A stretch of DNA of 43,069 nucleotides from a virus: positions 1 to 43,069 of IMG/VR virus record IMGVR_UViG_3300026479_000020, one strand, 5' to 3'. Position numbers and translations under genes: made by a program. Position 1 is the first letter of the stretch. Each line of letters starts with the position of its first letter. Shown one piece after another: positions 32,461 through 41,359 of the stretch. Below the pieces are notes generated by a model. The model made no database searches and had not been told where the DNA came from. It saw nothing but the letters and a program-made list of their open reading frames with translations.

Positions 32461-33096
32461 TTATGAACATCCACAACCACAGTCACTACTGTTTATGCAA
32501 GCTAATTGTTCTTTTACTTTATCAATTTTTCCCATTGCTGCGTTATACAACATAGATTTATACATAGCATACGTTGCTAATGCATCATCTGTAGAACCTC
32601 CGTTACAACAATCTTCACACGTTACTTTCGCTAAAGCGTTATGTACTCTACATTTGGCATTATGAGCCAAAACTATGTATTTTGTAGCTATTGGTAAAAA
32701 TCCAGTTTGATTTGCGTCTTCTACTAAATAACGTATTGTATAAACACCATCAGGTAAAACAGTATCGGCAGTATATCCTATATCTTCTGGGTTTATTTCA
32801 AATGTATTTGCTGTTCCTGGATTTATAAAAGTAACAGGCACATCTAAACCATAAGTATACGAAGTGTCTTCTGGTCTCATAACCTCAATTAAAATACCAG
32901 TTGATGTCAATACAGAGCCTACATCCGTTCTTTCTGGATTAGGAGTTCCAAATCCACTCGGATTTGTTGAAACATTATAATCACCAGTAGTTTCTTTTAA
33001 TGCAAGAATCTTTCCACTGTGTGATTGTGCTGCCTCTAATTTTAAAAGTAAGTTGCTTGTTACGCTAACTCCTGTGTATGGACTTGTATATGGCAT
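32461..33096 (-). CDS. Fibre-region structural protein with cysteine-rich tail
   Basis: The 211-aa protein has beta-rich N-terminal two-thirds (TSNLLLKLEAAQSHSG, then DVPVTFINPG, DGVYTIRYLVED) and a helical, cysteine-rich end: CRVHNALAKVTCEDCCNGG, a helix with MYKSMLYNAAMGKID, and the terminal DCGCGCS. The end could form a metal site or disulfides. It is the first gene after the terminator at 33191-33222, with a promoter-like box at 33139-33146, so it probably leads the fibre operon. It may form the adapter that attaches fibres to the virion (inference). Confidence 0.55.
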   Translation of the reverse strand: MPYTSPYTGVSVTSNLLLKLEAAQSHSGKILALKETTGDYNVSTNPSGFGTPNPERTDVGSVLTSTGILIEVMRPEDTSYTYGLDVPVTFINPGTANTFEINPEDIGYTADTVLPDGVYTIRYLVEDANQTGFLPIATKYIVLAHNAKCRVHNALAKVTCEDCCNGGSTDDALATYAMYKSMLYNAAMGKIDKVKEQLACINSSDCGCGCS

Positions 33097-33138
33097 CGTG
33101 TTTAATTATTGTATTTGTGAAAACCAAATTTTAATCCT

Positions 33139-33146
33139 CAAAAATA
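33139..33146 (-). promoter_or_regulatory. Promoter-like TATTTTTG box for the fibre operon
   Basis: TATTTTTG fits TAnnTTTG and lies 42 bases upstream of the ATG at 33096, downstream of the terminator at 33191-33222. It is the same octamer as at 10544-10551. No -33 box is seen. Confidence 0.4.
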
Positions 33147-33190
33147 AAGAATTTATTTGATTTTTTTGTATTATGTTAGATATTAATTAT

Positions 33191-33222
33191 TAAAAAAGGG
33201 TTAAGAAATACATCTTAACCCT
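33191..33222 (-). terminator. Rho-independent terminator after the 342-aa virion protein
   Basis: AGGGTTAAGA (33197-33206) pairs with TCTTAACCCT (33213-33222) with a 6-base loop. On the minus strand the stem is followed by six T. It lies 27 bases after the stop of the 342-aa gene and separates the capsid/connector block from the fibre block. Confidence 0.85.
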
Positions 33223-33249
33223 CTCTGTATAAAAATAGAAATTTAATTC

Positions 33250-34278
33250 TTACAATGTAATCGCTGGGAAAGCTTTAGGCGTAGAAGCCATGTAAGCATT
33301 TAAACGTGCTTCAAGGTACTCTGCTGGAGAGTTAGCTGTAGCACTTTCTTCTACTGCGATCAATAACGTAGATGGAGATGCAATTGCTCTATCTAAAGAT
33401 GCACTTTCGTGAACATCATCAAATTCAATTACATAAACATTGTACGAAGCACCTGCTTTAGCAGCTGTGTAAGGAACTGGAATTGGGAAACCAGTACGGT
33501 TTAAAGCACCATCGTATCCTACTGCATCATTTTCCAATGTAGCAATTAGTTCGTAAGTACCTGCACCTTGACTTGGTCCGTTTGAAGCAGCACCAGTAGT
33601 TGTTCCGTTAGGATTAGCTACATTGTAAAGGTATCCAAACTCATCAACTTGAGAAGCTAATGTATCGAATCCTTCATCTAAAGAAACTTCAAAAGAAACT
33701 TGCTCATATCCGTCTAATGGATTGAAAGTAACTTTTTTACCAGTTAAGCTAATCCCAGCATCACCTGCCATAGCAGCAGCTGTTAATAATGTAGCACATA
33801 CTTGGTCTGCATTAATTAAAGCTACGAAATCAGTCTCAAGAGTTGCTCCAGTTGGAGTAGCAGTATAAGTTTTAGAAAAACTTCTTCTGTATTGTCTCTC
33901 AGAGAAAAGCCCTTTATCGTGAGTGAAATTGATGTGCATTGAAAATAACAATGCAGAAGCTAAAGGAGTAATGTCTCCTGAAGTACCGTTTTCACCGATA
34001 TAAGTTACTTGCTCAACAGCAGCAGCTGGAGCGATACCTTGGTACTTACGTACATTAGCACCCTGAAGTGGTTGACCAAATTTAGGGCTTCCTAAAACAT
34101 TAGTTCCCATTACTGGTGTGATTACATCTGAATCAGAGATAGTCTCAGCAGCACCTAACGCAGTTCCATCTCTTTTTAATAAAAGAAATTCACCTTCTGC
34201 TAAGTTAGCTGGAGTAGTACCTGTCTGTGCAGCTACTCTGTTACTTACTAAAACTTTAAGTGTTCTATCGTGTGACAT
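33250..34278 (-). CDS. Probable abundant virion protein of unknown fold
   Basis: The 342-aa protein is rich in Ala, Thr and Gly with evenly spread strands (LKVLVSNRVAAQTG, EGEFLLLKRDG, KVTFNPLDGYEQVSFEVSL) and no enzyme motif or membrane segment. Composition is typical of a major structural protein such as a capsid decoration or tail component, but I cannot say which. Two signs point to high expression: it has the same 16-base leader (TTATTAATCGTAAAAA) as the major capsid gene, and it has a strong terminator of its own. It is preceded by the 277-aa adaptor-like gene (25-base gap). Confidence 0.55.
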   Translation of the reverse strand: MSHDRTLKVLVSNRVAAQTGTTPANLAEGEFLLLKRDGTALGAAETISDSDVITPVMGTNVLGSPKFGQPLQGANVRKYQGIAPAAAVEQVTYIGENGTSGDITPLASALLFSMHINFTHDKGLFSERQYRRSFSKTYTATPTGATLETDFVALINADQVCATLLTAAAMAGDAGISLTGKKVTFNPLDGYEQVSFEVSLDEGFDTLASQVDEFGYLYNVANPNGTTTGAASNGPSQGAGTYELIATLENDAVGYDGALNRTGFPIPVPYTAAKAGASYNVYVIEFDDVHESASLDRAIASPSTLLIAVEESATANSPAEYLEARLNAYMASTPKAFPAITL

Positions 34279-34287
34279 TTTTTAAAA

Positions 34288-34303
34288 TTTTTACGATTAA
34301 TAA
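34288..34303 (-). repeat. 16-base leader element shared with the capsid gene, copy B
   Basis: TTATTAATCGTAAAAA on the coding strand, just after the stop of the 277-aa gene and ending nine bases before the ATG at 34278. Identical copy at 37598-37613 in the same position before the major capsid gene. Confidence 0.7.
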
Positions 34304-35137
34304 TTATTCCTGTTTGTTCAACTCATTAAGTTGAGTTTGATACCTCTGACTTTCAATATTTTCAAGAGTCATTGAAACTGCCATTTCTACGATTTCTTGA
34401 TGAGTTTGTTCTGCAAGCTCACAATTAGTCGAAGTTGATAACTTAATATCTACTGGCTTTTTAATGTATCTAAAAAAATATGTTTCCAGTTCAAAAGAAC
34501 CATCTGTGAGTAGTTCAACTTTATCATCTAACATAAGTCTCAGGACCTGGTTCTTCCAAGGCTTGTTAAATGGATCTGTCACCACTCTGTTATAATCGTC
34601 ATGTTGTAGAGGCCTGACTCCAGTCCTTTTTAACTCTACCTCACGAAAAACTCCTGTTCCTGTGTAAGTAAGAATACCTACATTAGTTACAAAAACTTTT
34701 CCTTTAGTATAGTCAATAGAGTTGAAGGTAATTGTTCCACTCGTGACGATATAAGCTGTCTGGTCCTTTAAACTACCTGAAGCGGGGGTAATCGGATTAC
34801 ATCCAGGGGCCTTTAAGCTTACTTCTTCATTTATCATAAACCAATAATCTGCAGGTAACGAGACAAAAAACCCATTAGGTTTATTGTCTGTTACTTGTGA
34901 AGTTGGTACTGTTAATTCTGCGTTTTTAATTATTTCTCTTAAATCATCTGTACGCTTTTGCGTTGATTCAAAAGTAGCACGCTTAGGATTAGTAACGCCA
35001 TATCGTTGTTTTACAAATCTTGATTGTGAAAGATTTAAAAACAAATCAATTTCCTCTGGCTCAATGTCAGGGTAATTATTTGTATCTGCTTTATCTAAAA
35101 GCAATTTATACGTGATATGCATTTCTGTTACTGTCAT
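34304..35137 (-). CDS. Head-tail adaptor/ring protein
   Basis: The 277-aa product begins with helical MTVTEMHITYKLLLDKADTN followed by EPEEIDLFLNLSQSRFVKQR, then a beta domain around GFFVSLPADYWFMINEEVSL and a C-terminal helical part (AEQTHQEIVEMAVSMTLENI). The arrangement (helix bundle with 'I...L.....F....', then a beta core) is typical of adaptor proteins that sit on the portal and of crAss-like ring proteins. Its ATG overlaps the TAA of... no gene upstream in the usual sense: the 307-aa gene stop and this start share TAATG at 35135-35139. No catalytic motif is seen. The connector role is inferred from pattern and position. Confidence 0.65.
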   Translation of the reverse strand: MTVTEMHITYKLLLDKADTNNYPDIEPEEIDLFLNLSQSRFVKQRYGVTNPKRATFESTQKRTDDLREIIKNAELTVPTSQVTDNKPNGFFVSLPADYWFMINEEVSLKAPGCNPITPASGSLKDQTAYIVTSGTITFNSIDYTKGKVFVTNVGILTYTGTGVFREVELKRTGVRPLQHDDYNRVVTDPFNKPWKNQVLRLMLDDKVELLTDGSFELETYFFRYIKKPVDIKLSTSTNCELAEQTHQEIVEMAVSMTLENIESQRYQTQLNELNKQE

Positions 35138-36060
35138 TATGCGTAAGCTTCTAATTTATTCTTCAAAGATATTAACAAATTTTGATTTCTTGGGTCTTCT
35201 AAGTGAAGAACTGTTGATTCAATATCATGTCCAATTGGTTCGTCTCCTACAAGGTAGTGAGAACCGTTCTTTCTAATCGCATTAATAGCAAGTAAATCTT
35301 CAATTAAAACTCTTGTTTTAAATCCTGAAAGATTTACAATAGCATTGAAAGCTTGAGGATCTTCTTGTATAAGTTTATCAACAGCATTTTCAATCATAGT
35401 GTGAGACATATTCTGAGCTTTATCTCCTCTAAGTTTAAGAACATCTTTCATCTCTGCTACAGACATTTTACTAAACTTACCGAAAGCAGCTCGTCTTTCA
35501 CGTACTTCTTGATTATCTTTCTTAGCATCTTCTTCGGCATCATACACTACGTATTCAGCATTCGGCCAATCTTCCATCTCATTAATTGAGTTAGCTACAC
35601 GCTTACTCTGCATGCAGATGTGGAAATCAAGAACATCTTTTGGATTCATTAAATCCAACTCTAATTCTTTATCATAAATATGAATAGCATATTCTACCCA
35701 GTATTTACTATAAGGTGATAACATGTCTTTTTCTAAAAACAAATCAGCTTCTAATTGAGCTTGAGCTGCTTTAGATAATCCAGTGTGGAACCCACCTCTA
35801 CCTTGAGAAGCTGTTATAGTATCCTTACATTTTGGAAATCTTGTAAATCCAGACCATGTTTCTTTTCTTTTTGCTTTAATTACTACCTTTCTGTTTTGGT
35901 AGATATTTGATGCGTTTACATCTATTTCTACTGGTTTAGCAGAAGTAGGCATCTCTTTAACTGCTGCAACTGCTTTTGCCACTGCTGAAGGAGTTTTAGC
36001 TTTTGTTTTTTTAGGGATTATATCCATTCCCTCTTGATTTTCTGTGTTATCCTCTAACAT
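35137..36060 (-). CDS. Virion-module protein of unknown function (307 aa)
   Basis: The protein has a basic, Ala/Lys-rich disordered start (PKKTKAKTPSAVAKAVAAVK), a core with SGFTRFPKCKDTITASQGRG and many helices (EKDMLSPYSKYWVEYAIHIY), and an acidic-helical end. Directly after the major capsid gene, proteins of this type in Bacteroidota phages are found in virions, but I cannot assign a role. An AAGGA stretch lies upstream of the ATG. The leader contains the 18-base repeat at 36091-36108, and translation is coupled to the next gene by TAATG. Confidence 0.5.
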   Translation of the reverse strand: MLEDNTENQEGMDIIPKKTKAKTPSAVAKAVAAVKEMPTSAKPVEIDVNASNIYQNRKVVIKAKRKETWSGFTRFPKCKDTITASQGRGGFHTGLSKAAQAQLEADLFLEKDMLSPYSKYWVEYAIHIYDKELELDLMNPKDVLDFHICMQSKRVANSINEMEDWPNAEYVVYDAEEDAKKDNQEVRERRAAFGKFSKMSVAEMKDVLKLRGDKAQNMSHTMIENAVDKLIQEDPQAFNAIVNLSGFKTRVLIEDLLAINAIRKNGSHYLVGDEPIGHDIESTVLHLEDPRNQNLLISLKNKLEAYA

Positions 36061-36090
36061 TTCTTTTTCCTTTTATCTCTATGAATATTA

Positions 36091-36108
36091 ATTTCTCTCT
36101 CTTTTAAA
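36091..36108 (-). repeat. 18-base leader repeat, copy B
   Basis: TTTAAAAGAGAGAGAAAT on the coding strand, identical to 25144-25161. It overlaps the last bases of the hairpin behind the capsid gene and lies 30 bases upstream of the 307-aa start. Confidence 0.7.
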
Positions 36109-36141
36109 TAAGGCTGGACTATCTCAGCCCAGCCCTTATTT
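36106..36141 (-). terminator. Hairpin after the major capsid gene
   Basis: AAATAAGG-CTGG (36106-36117) pairs with CCAG-CCTTATTT (36129-36141) with a single bulged base (36133) and an 11-base loop. It lies 11 bases after the capsid stop. The exit side has only TTATTT inside the stem rather than a full T-tract, so it may be a weak terminator or an mRNA-stabilising 3' hairpin that lets some transcription pass. Confidence 0.6.
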
Positions 36142-36151
36142 TATTTTCTGC

Positions 36152-37588
36152 TTACTTAGTAGCTGTACAGATTAATTCACCACACGCAAATGGGTTTTTA
36201 ACCATAATACCACACTCAGACAACATGTGTACTGAGTAACCATCTAAGTTAGATGATCTCATTGTTCCAACAGATTTTGCAGGATTTCCGTAAGGATCGA
36301 TTGATCCAGCTTCATGCCACATAATCATGTCTGAATCTTTTTTGTACACCTTTTGGATGTTAGATTCTCCACCTTGAGTACCGAAGTCTAAGATAGTAAA
36401 TCTGTATGATTCAATTGGTCTACCAGTTTTCCAGTGTACCTGTCTGTTACGAACAGTGTTATCGTACAATGGTAAATGTTTCAATGTGATCTTAGTACCA
36501 TTCAATCCTTCATAAGTTTTGAATTGTCCACCTAATTTCAAATCTTGACCTTTACCAGTAACGAATACTGAATCAACAAGACGGTATTGGTTTACTGAAT
36601 CTCTCAACGCTTTGTCGAACTCAGCAAATCCGTATTCACCTGTAAATGCTACAAAGTGTCTGTCAGACTCTGGAGTAACATTGTAAGATAAATCGATTAA
36701 GAAATCACGGATGATGTTCTCAGTCAATTCAGAGTAGTAACGTTTATTCGCTGGAGCAATTTGCTCACGAATACCAGCTCCTTCAAATACTGGTAAACCA
36801 TTGTTACCTAACATATCTGTAGTTCCTGTTGGAGTTGAAGAGTACTCAGAGTACCATAAAGAAGCTTCAACCTCTCTGTACCATTGAGCCATAGCTTCCC
36901 ACTCAGCGAACTTAGTCCATAATTGAGTAGATTTTTTTGGATCTTCTGGATTTGCTAATGAGATAACTAAAACGTCAGTCGCTGCAGAACGTGTAACTGT
37001 GTAAGACTTTCTCAAAGTCGTTAAATGATTTCTCATTTTGAACGGAGTAGAGAAAGTAGTATTTCCACCAGTTGAAAATTCAGGTACAGTTGTGTACTCT
37101 TTTGAAAGTTGTTTACCAACTTGTAATAACGCAGGATCTACAAATTTTGTAGCATCGTTACCAGTCAATTTAAGAGTATAAACCCATCCTTGACCATTAT
37201 GAAATGGATCTTCCATTACACGAGCACGGTATTCTCTGTTGTCGAATACTAAAACATCTTGATTAGCGAACCATTTTTCTTCCAAAAGAACCTGGAAAGA
37301 TTGCTTATTAAGACCAGCATTAGCACCAGCTAAAACACCAACGATTTTAATCGCTTTTTCGTCATCTCCTTGTAAAAACCAGTCATACTCACGGTTTCCT
37401 AATTCTTTTGATCTTCCCATTCCAGAAGTCAAATATTGTAAAGGGTTTTGCCCTTGCATACCAAAGATTCTGTGTACGATTGTACTAATAACCTCTGGTT
37501 CTGTTAAAAACGCTCTTGAAAGGTGGTTTTGTTTTGTAAAACCAGAGTTCCATTTCGTTTTATAAAGTTGTAATCCGTTTACTGACAT
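36152..37588 (-). CDS. Major capsid protein (HK97-fold, crAss-like)
   Basis: The 478-aa protein is of the size usual for crAss-like major capsid proteins. The N-terminal arm (SVNGLQLYKTKWNSGFTKQ) leads to LQYLTSGMGRSKELGNREYD (residues 50-69), a segment of the type found in these capsid proteins, followed by alternating strands and the helical AEWEAMAQWYREVEASLWYS. It lies between an acidic scaffold-like gene and the adaptor genes, as expected. It has its own 16-base leader (37598-37613) and a hairpin behind it (36106-36141), signs of high, separate expression. The HK97 fold is an inference from family resemblance and position; virions would contain it as the most abundant protein. Confidence 0.85.
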   Translation of the reverse strand: MSVNGLQLYKTKWNSGFTKQNHLSRAFLTEPEVISTIVHRIFGMQGQNPLQYLTSGMGRSKELGNREYDWFLQGDDEKAIKIVGVLAGANAGLNKQSFQVLLEEKWFANQDVLVFDNREYRARVMEDPFHNGQGWVYTLKLTGNDATKFVDPALLQVGKQLSKEYTTVPEFSTGGNTTFSTPFKMRNHLTTLRKSYTVTRSAATDVLVISLANPEDPKKSTQLWTKFAEWEAMAQWYREVEASLWYSEYSSTPTGTTDMLGNNGLPVFEGAGIREQIAPANKRYYSELTENIIRDFLIDLSYNVTPESDRHFVAFTGEYGFAEFDKALRDSVNQYRLVDSVFVTGKGQDLKLGGQFKTYEGLNGTKITLKHLPLYDNTVRNRQVHWKTGRPIESYRFTILDFGTQGGESNIQKVYKKDSDMIMWHEAGSIDPYGNPAKSVGTMRSSNLDGYSVHMLSECGIMVKNPFACGELICTATK

Positions 37589-37597
37589 TACTTTAAT

Positions 37598-37613
37598 TTT
37601 TTACGATTAATAA
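37598..37613 (-). repeat. 16-base leader element of the capsid gene, copy A
   Basis: TTATTAATCGTAAAAA on the coding strand, directly after the scaffold stop and ending nine bases before the capsid ATG. An identical copy precedes the 342-aa virion gene at 34288-34303. Confidence 0.7.
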
Positions 37614-37618
37614 ATAAT

Positions 37619-38854
37619 TTAAAGAAGTCTCCTAAATGATGATAAGTCTACGTCATCAGTATCTTTAGCTTTTCTCGTTCTTTTACTTTGACCTTTCAAC
37701 TTCGTAGAAGAATCAAGGTTTGATAAACTGTCACGAAGTTTGCTCGAAACTTTTGTTTTGACTTTTTTCTCAATTGTGGAGAAATCAAATTTGTTGTACA
37801 TTAACCAGGCCATTTTCAATTGCGCTTCAGAGTCAGCTTCAATATCTGAGAGCAATCGAGTCTTTCCTTCTTTATCCGACTCCGTTATGTACTTAAAGAA
37901 GTCTTCTTTCTTTTTAGGAGGTATTTGAAAACCAGCAATCTCCTCTTTTTCGTCAATAGTTTTTTTAATACTTTCAACGTAATCTTGGTGATCTTTGATT
38001 CTTTTCTGATGCTCCTGCTTTTGACCTTCTACAAGTCCGTCTTCATACTCTTGTTGTTTTCCAGCTAACTTAGGTAAAACTCTTTTAGCTTGTTTTTCAA
38101 GTAATCCAGACTCTTCGTAGTCTTTCAATTGCTCGGCTACCTCCTCATCAGAATATCCTTGTAATCTCATCCAATCAGTTACCAGTGCTTTTTGGACAGA
38201 TTCTTTACTAAGCATGTTATCATCTAAGCTCTTATAATCAGGCATAGATTGTTTGTCTTCGACATATTTTTTAGGATCTCCTCCTGCTTCTAAATATTCA
38301 AGGAACGCTTTTGCCTCACTTGGCACGGACTCTTTGTATTTGTTTACTGCTTTTTCGACTGTTTTATCAATCATAGTAAGTAAACCTTTTTCAGAATCTT
38401 CAAACTCTTCTTCGTCAAAATCAGCGATTCCACTTTCATCTAAAAACTTACCAAAAGTTTTAAATGGAGAATCTTCTTCATCATCGTCATCAGCGTCATC
38501 CTCATCGTCATCATCCTCATTGTCATCTTGCTCTTCTTTTTTTGAATCGCTTTTTTTATCTGACTTTTTATCTTTAGATACTTCCTCTGGAGTGTCATCT
38601 TCCTCATCATCGTCTTCTTCATCAGTTTCTTCTTCTAATGAAGCTACGTTTTTGATTTCAATTGAATCATCTTTTCCAGTTCGTGCATCTACGATACCAC
38701 CTTTCCCATCAGGACTCTCATCTCCTGTTTTTCCTGGGTCTTCTTCAAATAGACTATTACCAAATCCTGTCTTTTCATCATCACTCACTACTGAGTCTGA
38801 TGCAAGTAGGTTAAATCCTGATAAGTCTAAGTCTCCTGTCTCTATTTTACTCAT
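37619..38854 (-). CDS. Acidic scaffold-like capsid assembly protein
   Basis: The 411-aa protein has long acidic runs at about residues 73-130 (for example EEETDEEDDDEEDD and EDDDDEDDADDDDEED) separated by Lys-rich KKSDKKSDSKKEE. A helical body follows (about 150-380) and a basic end (KGQSKRTRKAKD). Charged, helical proteins encoded just before the capsid gene commonly act as internal scaffolds or carry a prohead protease; no protease motif is seen, so scaffold is the likelier role. The ATG has a TAAATTTG box only five bases upstream. Confidence 0.7.
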   Translation of the reverse strand: MSKIETGDLDLSGFNLLASDSVVSDDEKTGFGNSLFEEDPGKTGDESPDGKGGIVDARTGKDDSIEIKNVASLEEETDEEDDDEEDDTPEEVSKDKKSDKKSDSKKEEQDDNEDDDDEDDADDDDEEDSPFKTFGKFLDESGIADFDEEEFEDSEKGLLTMIDKTVEKAVNKYKESVPSEAKAFLEYLEAGGDPKKYVEDKQSMPDYKSLDDNMLSKESVQKALVTDWMRLQGYSDEEVAEQLKDYEESGLLEKQAKRVLPKLAGKQQEYEDGLVEGQKQEHQKRIKDHQDYVESIKKTIDEKEEIAGFQIPPKKKEDFFKYITESDKEGKTRLLSDIEADSEAQLKMAWLMYNKFDFSTIEKKVKTKVSSKLRDSLSNLDSSTKLKGQSKRTRKAKDTDDVDLSSFRRLL

Positions 38855-38859
38855 GTTTA

Positions 38860-38867
38860 CAAATTTA
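38860..38867 (-). promoter_or_regulatory. Promoter-like TAAATTTG box before the scaffold gene
   Basis: TAAATTTG followed by TA resembles TATATTTGTA of the portal box. It ends five bases from the ATG at 38854, which would give a nearly leaderless mRNA, so chance is a real alternative. Confidence 0.3.
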
Positions 38868-38925
38868 GAATTATAATCAAATTATTTATACTTATTAAAC
38901 TTTTTTTCTCTCATACTATAGCCCT

Positions 38926-41331
38926 TTATTGGTTTGGCTTATTACTTTCGGCTTTTCTAAGCTCTAATTCACGTTCTTTTAGGTTTAATTCCCTATTAGA
39001 TTTTTCTCTTTCATCAGCCATCTTTTGTAACTTCATATTGTTTTCTGTTACATATTTTTCTCTGTCTATAGAATCTCTAACCCCATTATTGTTACGATCT
39101 ATATCCATAAGTTTTGCTTGAGCTTGTATATTAGCAACTTCAACTTTAGTAGCATTAGCTTCAGCAGCCCTTCTGTCCTCTCTATTTTGTTTTTCGATTT
39201 CAGTTTGTTGCATAACTTCAGCAGCTTTTGTTTGAGCTTCTCTATCTGCTTGCGCTGATTGTTCTTGTCTCTGCTCTGTTTTCTCCTGGCTTCTTTCAAG
39301 CTCTCTTGTAATTTCTGCAAGAGAATCTGTTTGCATCATTTGAGCAAAAGAAGATATTTTCATATTTCCTGACTGCATTGCTTGTTGTGCTGACATTCTT
39401 AATGTTTCAAGAGCTTTAATATCTTTAGAACTATTAGTTATAAAAATACCATACTCAGCATCATGGAACATTCCTTCTTCTAAATCAATAAATACTCTGG
39501 ACATATCACCAAGTACATATTGTAATTTTTTAGTGCCTCTCCATGCTATTTTAGCTACATCAATAAGTGCTTCGTAAACTCTACGTTTAACTTCATCATG
39601 GTTTGAAAACCAATATTCTGTAATATGACTCGATTGTGTTACAGCTCTTTCTGTATTACCAACTAATTCTGAAGAACTAATTTGTCCCATACGTTGTCTT
39701 GACACACCTGCTAATTCTTCTAACTCAGTTTTAATCTGATTCAACATCATTACGTGTTGATTGATATAGTTACCCATCGATAAATCTATAGAACTAAATT
39801 GATTGAAAGTAGAAGTCTGGCCTTGTTTCCCTTCTTCTGCAGAGTTTATAAACATAATACCCATAGACTCTAAATAGTATAACCAACTATCTACATCCCA
39901 TCCTTCTGAACGAGGAATCTGAGCAATATCCATTACAGCTAATTTTCCTTTAGATTTAGCAAACGCTAATTCGGTACGGTACATTAGTATATTGTACATG
40001 TATTGATAAGGTTTCATTCTATCAATTAAAGAAATAGATTCTGAATTTCTTGCATTATATAAATACCCTACATATCCTGACTTACAAATTGCTGGATTAT
40101 CGATACTTCTTCTTTGGTTAGCTTTCGCTTGGATATTTACATAAATATCATCTCCAATTTTAGTACCTTCCCACCATTCATTAACCCAGTCCCATTTAAT
40201 ACGCATAGGTAAATCTGTTAATGAGTCAGTCCAGTTATAAAACTTATCTCTATCCTTGGTAGCCTCTGAAGGAACATCAAAGTCTTCATCAACGATTTCT
40301 TCATCCCAATTTTCTGTTTCAGGATCGAATACCTGTAAAAACCCTATTTTCTTCAGAGATTTCCACTCTACACGAATAACTCTTACGTTTCCTTCTCCGT
40401 CATAAACATTTGCACCACTATTTGCACTTCTGTAAGCATCATCACCTTGGATTCTTATTTCAGATACATTGTAATTCAAATCATTATTTGGAGATTTACC
40501 AGAACCATGGTTAGTCATTTCTTCTATGTCACATATTTCTTTCTCCGTTAAATCTTCATTAAATTCATCTATTACAGAACCTAAAGCCATCCATCTTTCT
40601 TCGATCACTGCTTGAGCGTCTTCTATGTATGGATTATCTTTATCTGTTACTACTGTAATGTCAAGTGGATTACAAACACGTACTATTGGTTTTCCACCTA
40701 CTGTACCAACCCAATAAATTTCTCTACCAGATAAAAGAGCATCTTTCATTCCATCATTAAACTTAAATAAAAGTCTTTGTTGCTCTTCTAAATATTTTAA
40801 TAAGTCGTGAGCAGTTTTCTCACGCATATCTTGGTATTCGTATTTTAAAAATTTATCTAATTCTTCTGGAGGCATTGGTGGTCCACTTTCTCCAGGAACT
40901 CCACCATTATAAGCTTGCTCAAATACTTTAACTAATTCTTTTTGAATTATCTCAACCTTTTCTTTTTCGATTTCACTTATTGCGTCAGAGTTAGTTGTAA
41001 TAGCTCTGTAATTTAAAGGTCTTTTGATTTCTTCTCCAATTAACAAATTAATTTTAGGAGATATAATATCATAGTGTTGTAAGTTTGCAGGAAACTCTCC
41101 TTGCTTCATTCCATACGGATTTGTTACGTATTCAAAATCTGAAGGATCTAATTTACCATTATATAAATCGTAATTTACTTGTAAGTTTTGAGAAGTACCA
41201 GAAGCACCAGAAAAACTATCTGATGTGACATAAGTCTCAAATGAGTCTATAATTGTTTTACCCCAATCTTTTGTTTTCTTACTTTTAGGTAATTTCTGTC
41301 TTGGTATATTATTTTTTCCTGAAGCTTCCAT
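38926..41331 (-). CDS. Portal protein
   Basis: The 801-aa protein has the layout of a large crAss-like portal: a clip/wing region with PANLQHYDIISPKINLLIGE (about residues 80-100), a long stem region with IDRMKPYQYMYNILMYRTEL and NQIKTELEELAGVSRQRMGQ, then TERAVTQSSHITEYWFSNHD. A long charged coiled-coil tail (about 680-801, many Gln/Glu/Lys) ends it. It lies directly after the terminase and before the scaffold and capsid genes, the classic order. The dodecameric portal is the DNA entry gate and docks the terminase. A promoter-like box lies at 41360-41367. The extended coiled tail might reach into the capsid (inference). Confidence 0.88.
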   Translation of the reverse strand: MEASGKNNIPRQKLPKSKKTKDWGKTIIDSFETYVTSDSFSGASGTSQNLQVNYDLYNGKLDPSDFEYVTNPYGMKQGEFPANLQHYDIISPKINLLIGEEIKRPLNYRAITTNSDAISEIEKEKVEIIQKELVKVFEQAYNGGVPGESGPPMPPEELDKFLKYEYQDMREKTAHDLLKYLEEQQRLLFKFNDGMKDALLSGREIYWVGTVGGKPIVRVCNPLDITVVTDKDNPYIEDAQAVIEERWMALGSVIDEFNEDLTEKEICDIEEMTNHGSGKSPNNDLNYNVSEIRIQGDDAYRSANSGANVYDGEGNVRVIRVEWKSLKKIGFLQVFDPETENWDEEIVDEDFDVPSEATKDRDKFYNWTDSLTDLPMRIKWDWVNEWWEGTKIGDDIYVNIQAKANQRRSIDNPAICKSGYVGYLYNARNSESISLIDRMKPYQYMYNILMYRTELAFAKSKGKLAVMDIAQIPRSEGWDVDSWLYYLESMGIMFINSAEEGKQGQTSTFNQFSSIDLSMGNYINQHVMMLNQIKTELEELAGVSRQRMGQISSSELVGNTERAVTQSSHITEYWFSNHDEVKRRVYEALIDVAKIAWRGTKKLQYVLGDMSRVFIDLEEGMFHDAEYGIFITNSSKDIKALETLRMSAQQAMQSGNMKISSFAQMMQTDSLAEITRELERSQEKTEQRQEQSAQADREAQTKAAEVMQQTEIEKQNREDRRAAEANATKVEVANIQAQAKLMDIDRNNNGVRDSIDREKYVTENNMKLQKMADEREKSNRELNLKERELELRKAESNKPNQ

Positions 41332-41359
41332 ACTTTTCTTTTCTATAATAAAAATATTA

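Noticed and set aside
38253-38876. Serine-rich open frame of 207 codons on the plus strand
   Set aside because: It is the antisense of the Asp/Glu runs of the scaffold-like gene (GAT/GAA codons read as serine codons in reverse) and has no support of its own.
36152-41331. Stop-codon reassignment in the structural genes
   Set aside because: Portal, scaffold and capsid frames have no in-frame TAG or TGA, so the standard code explains them.
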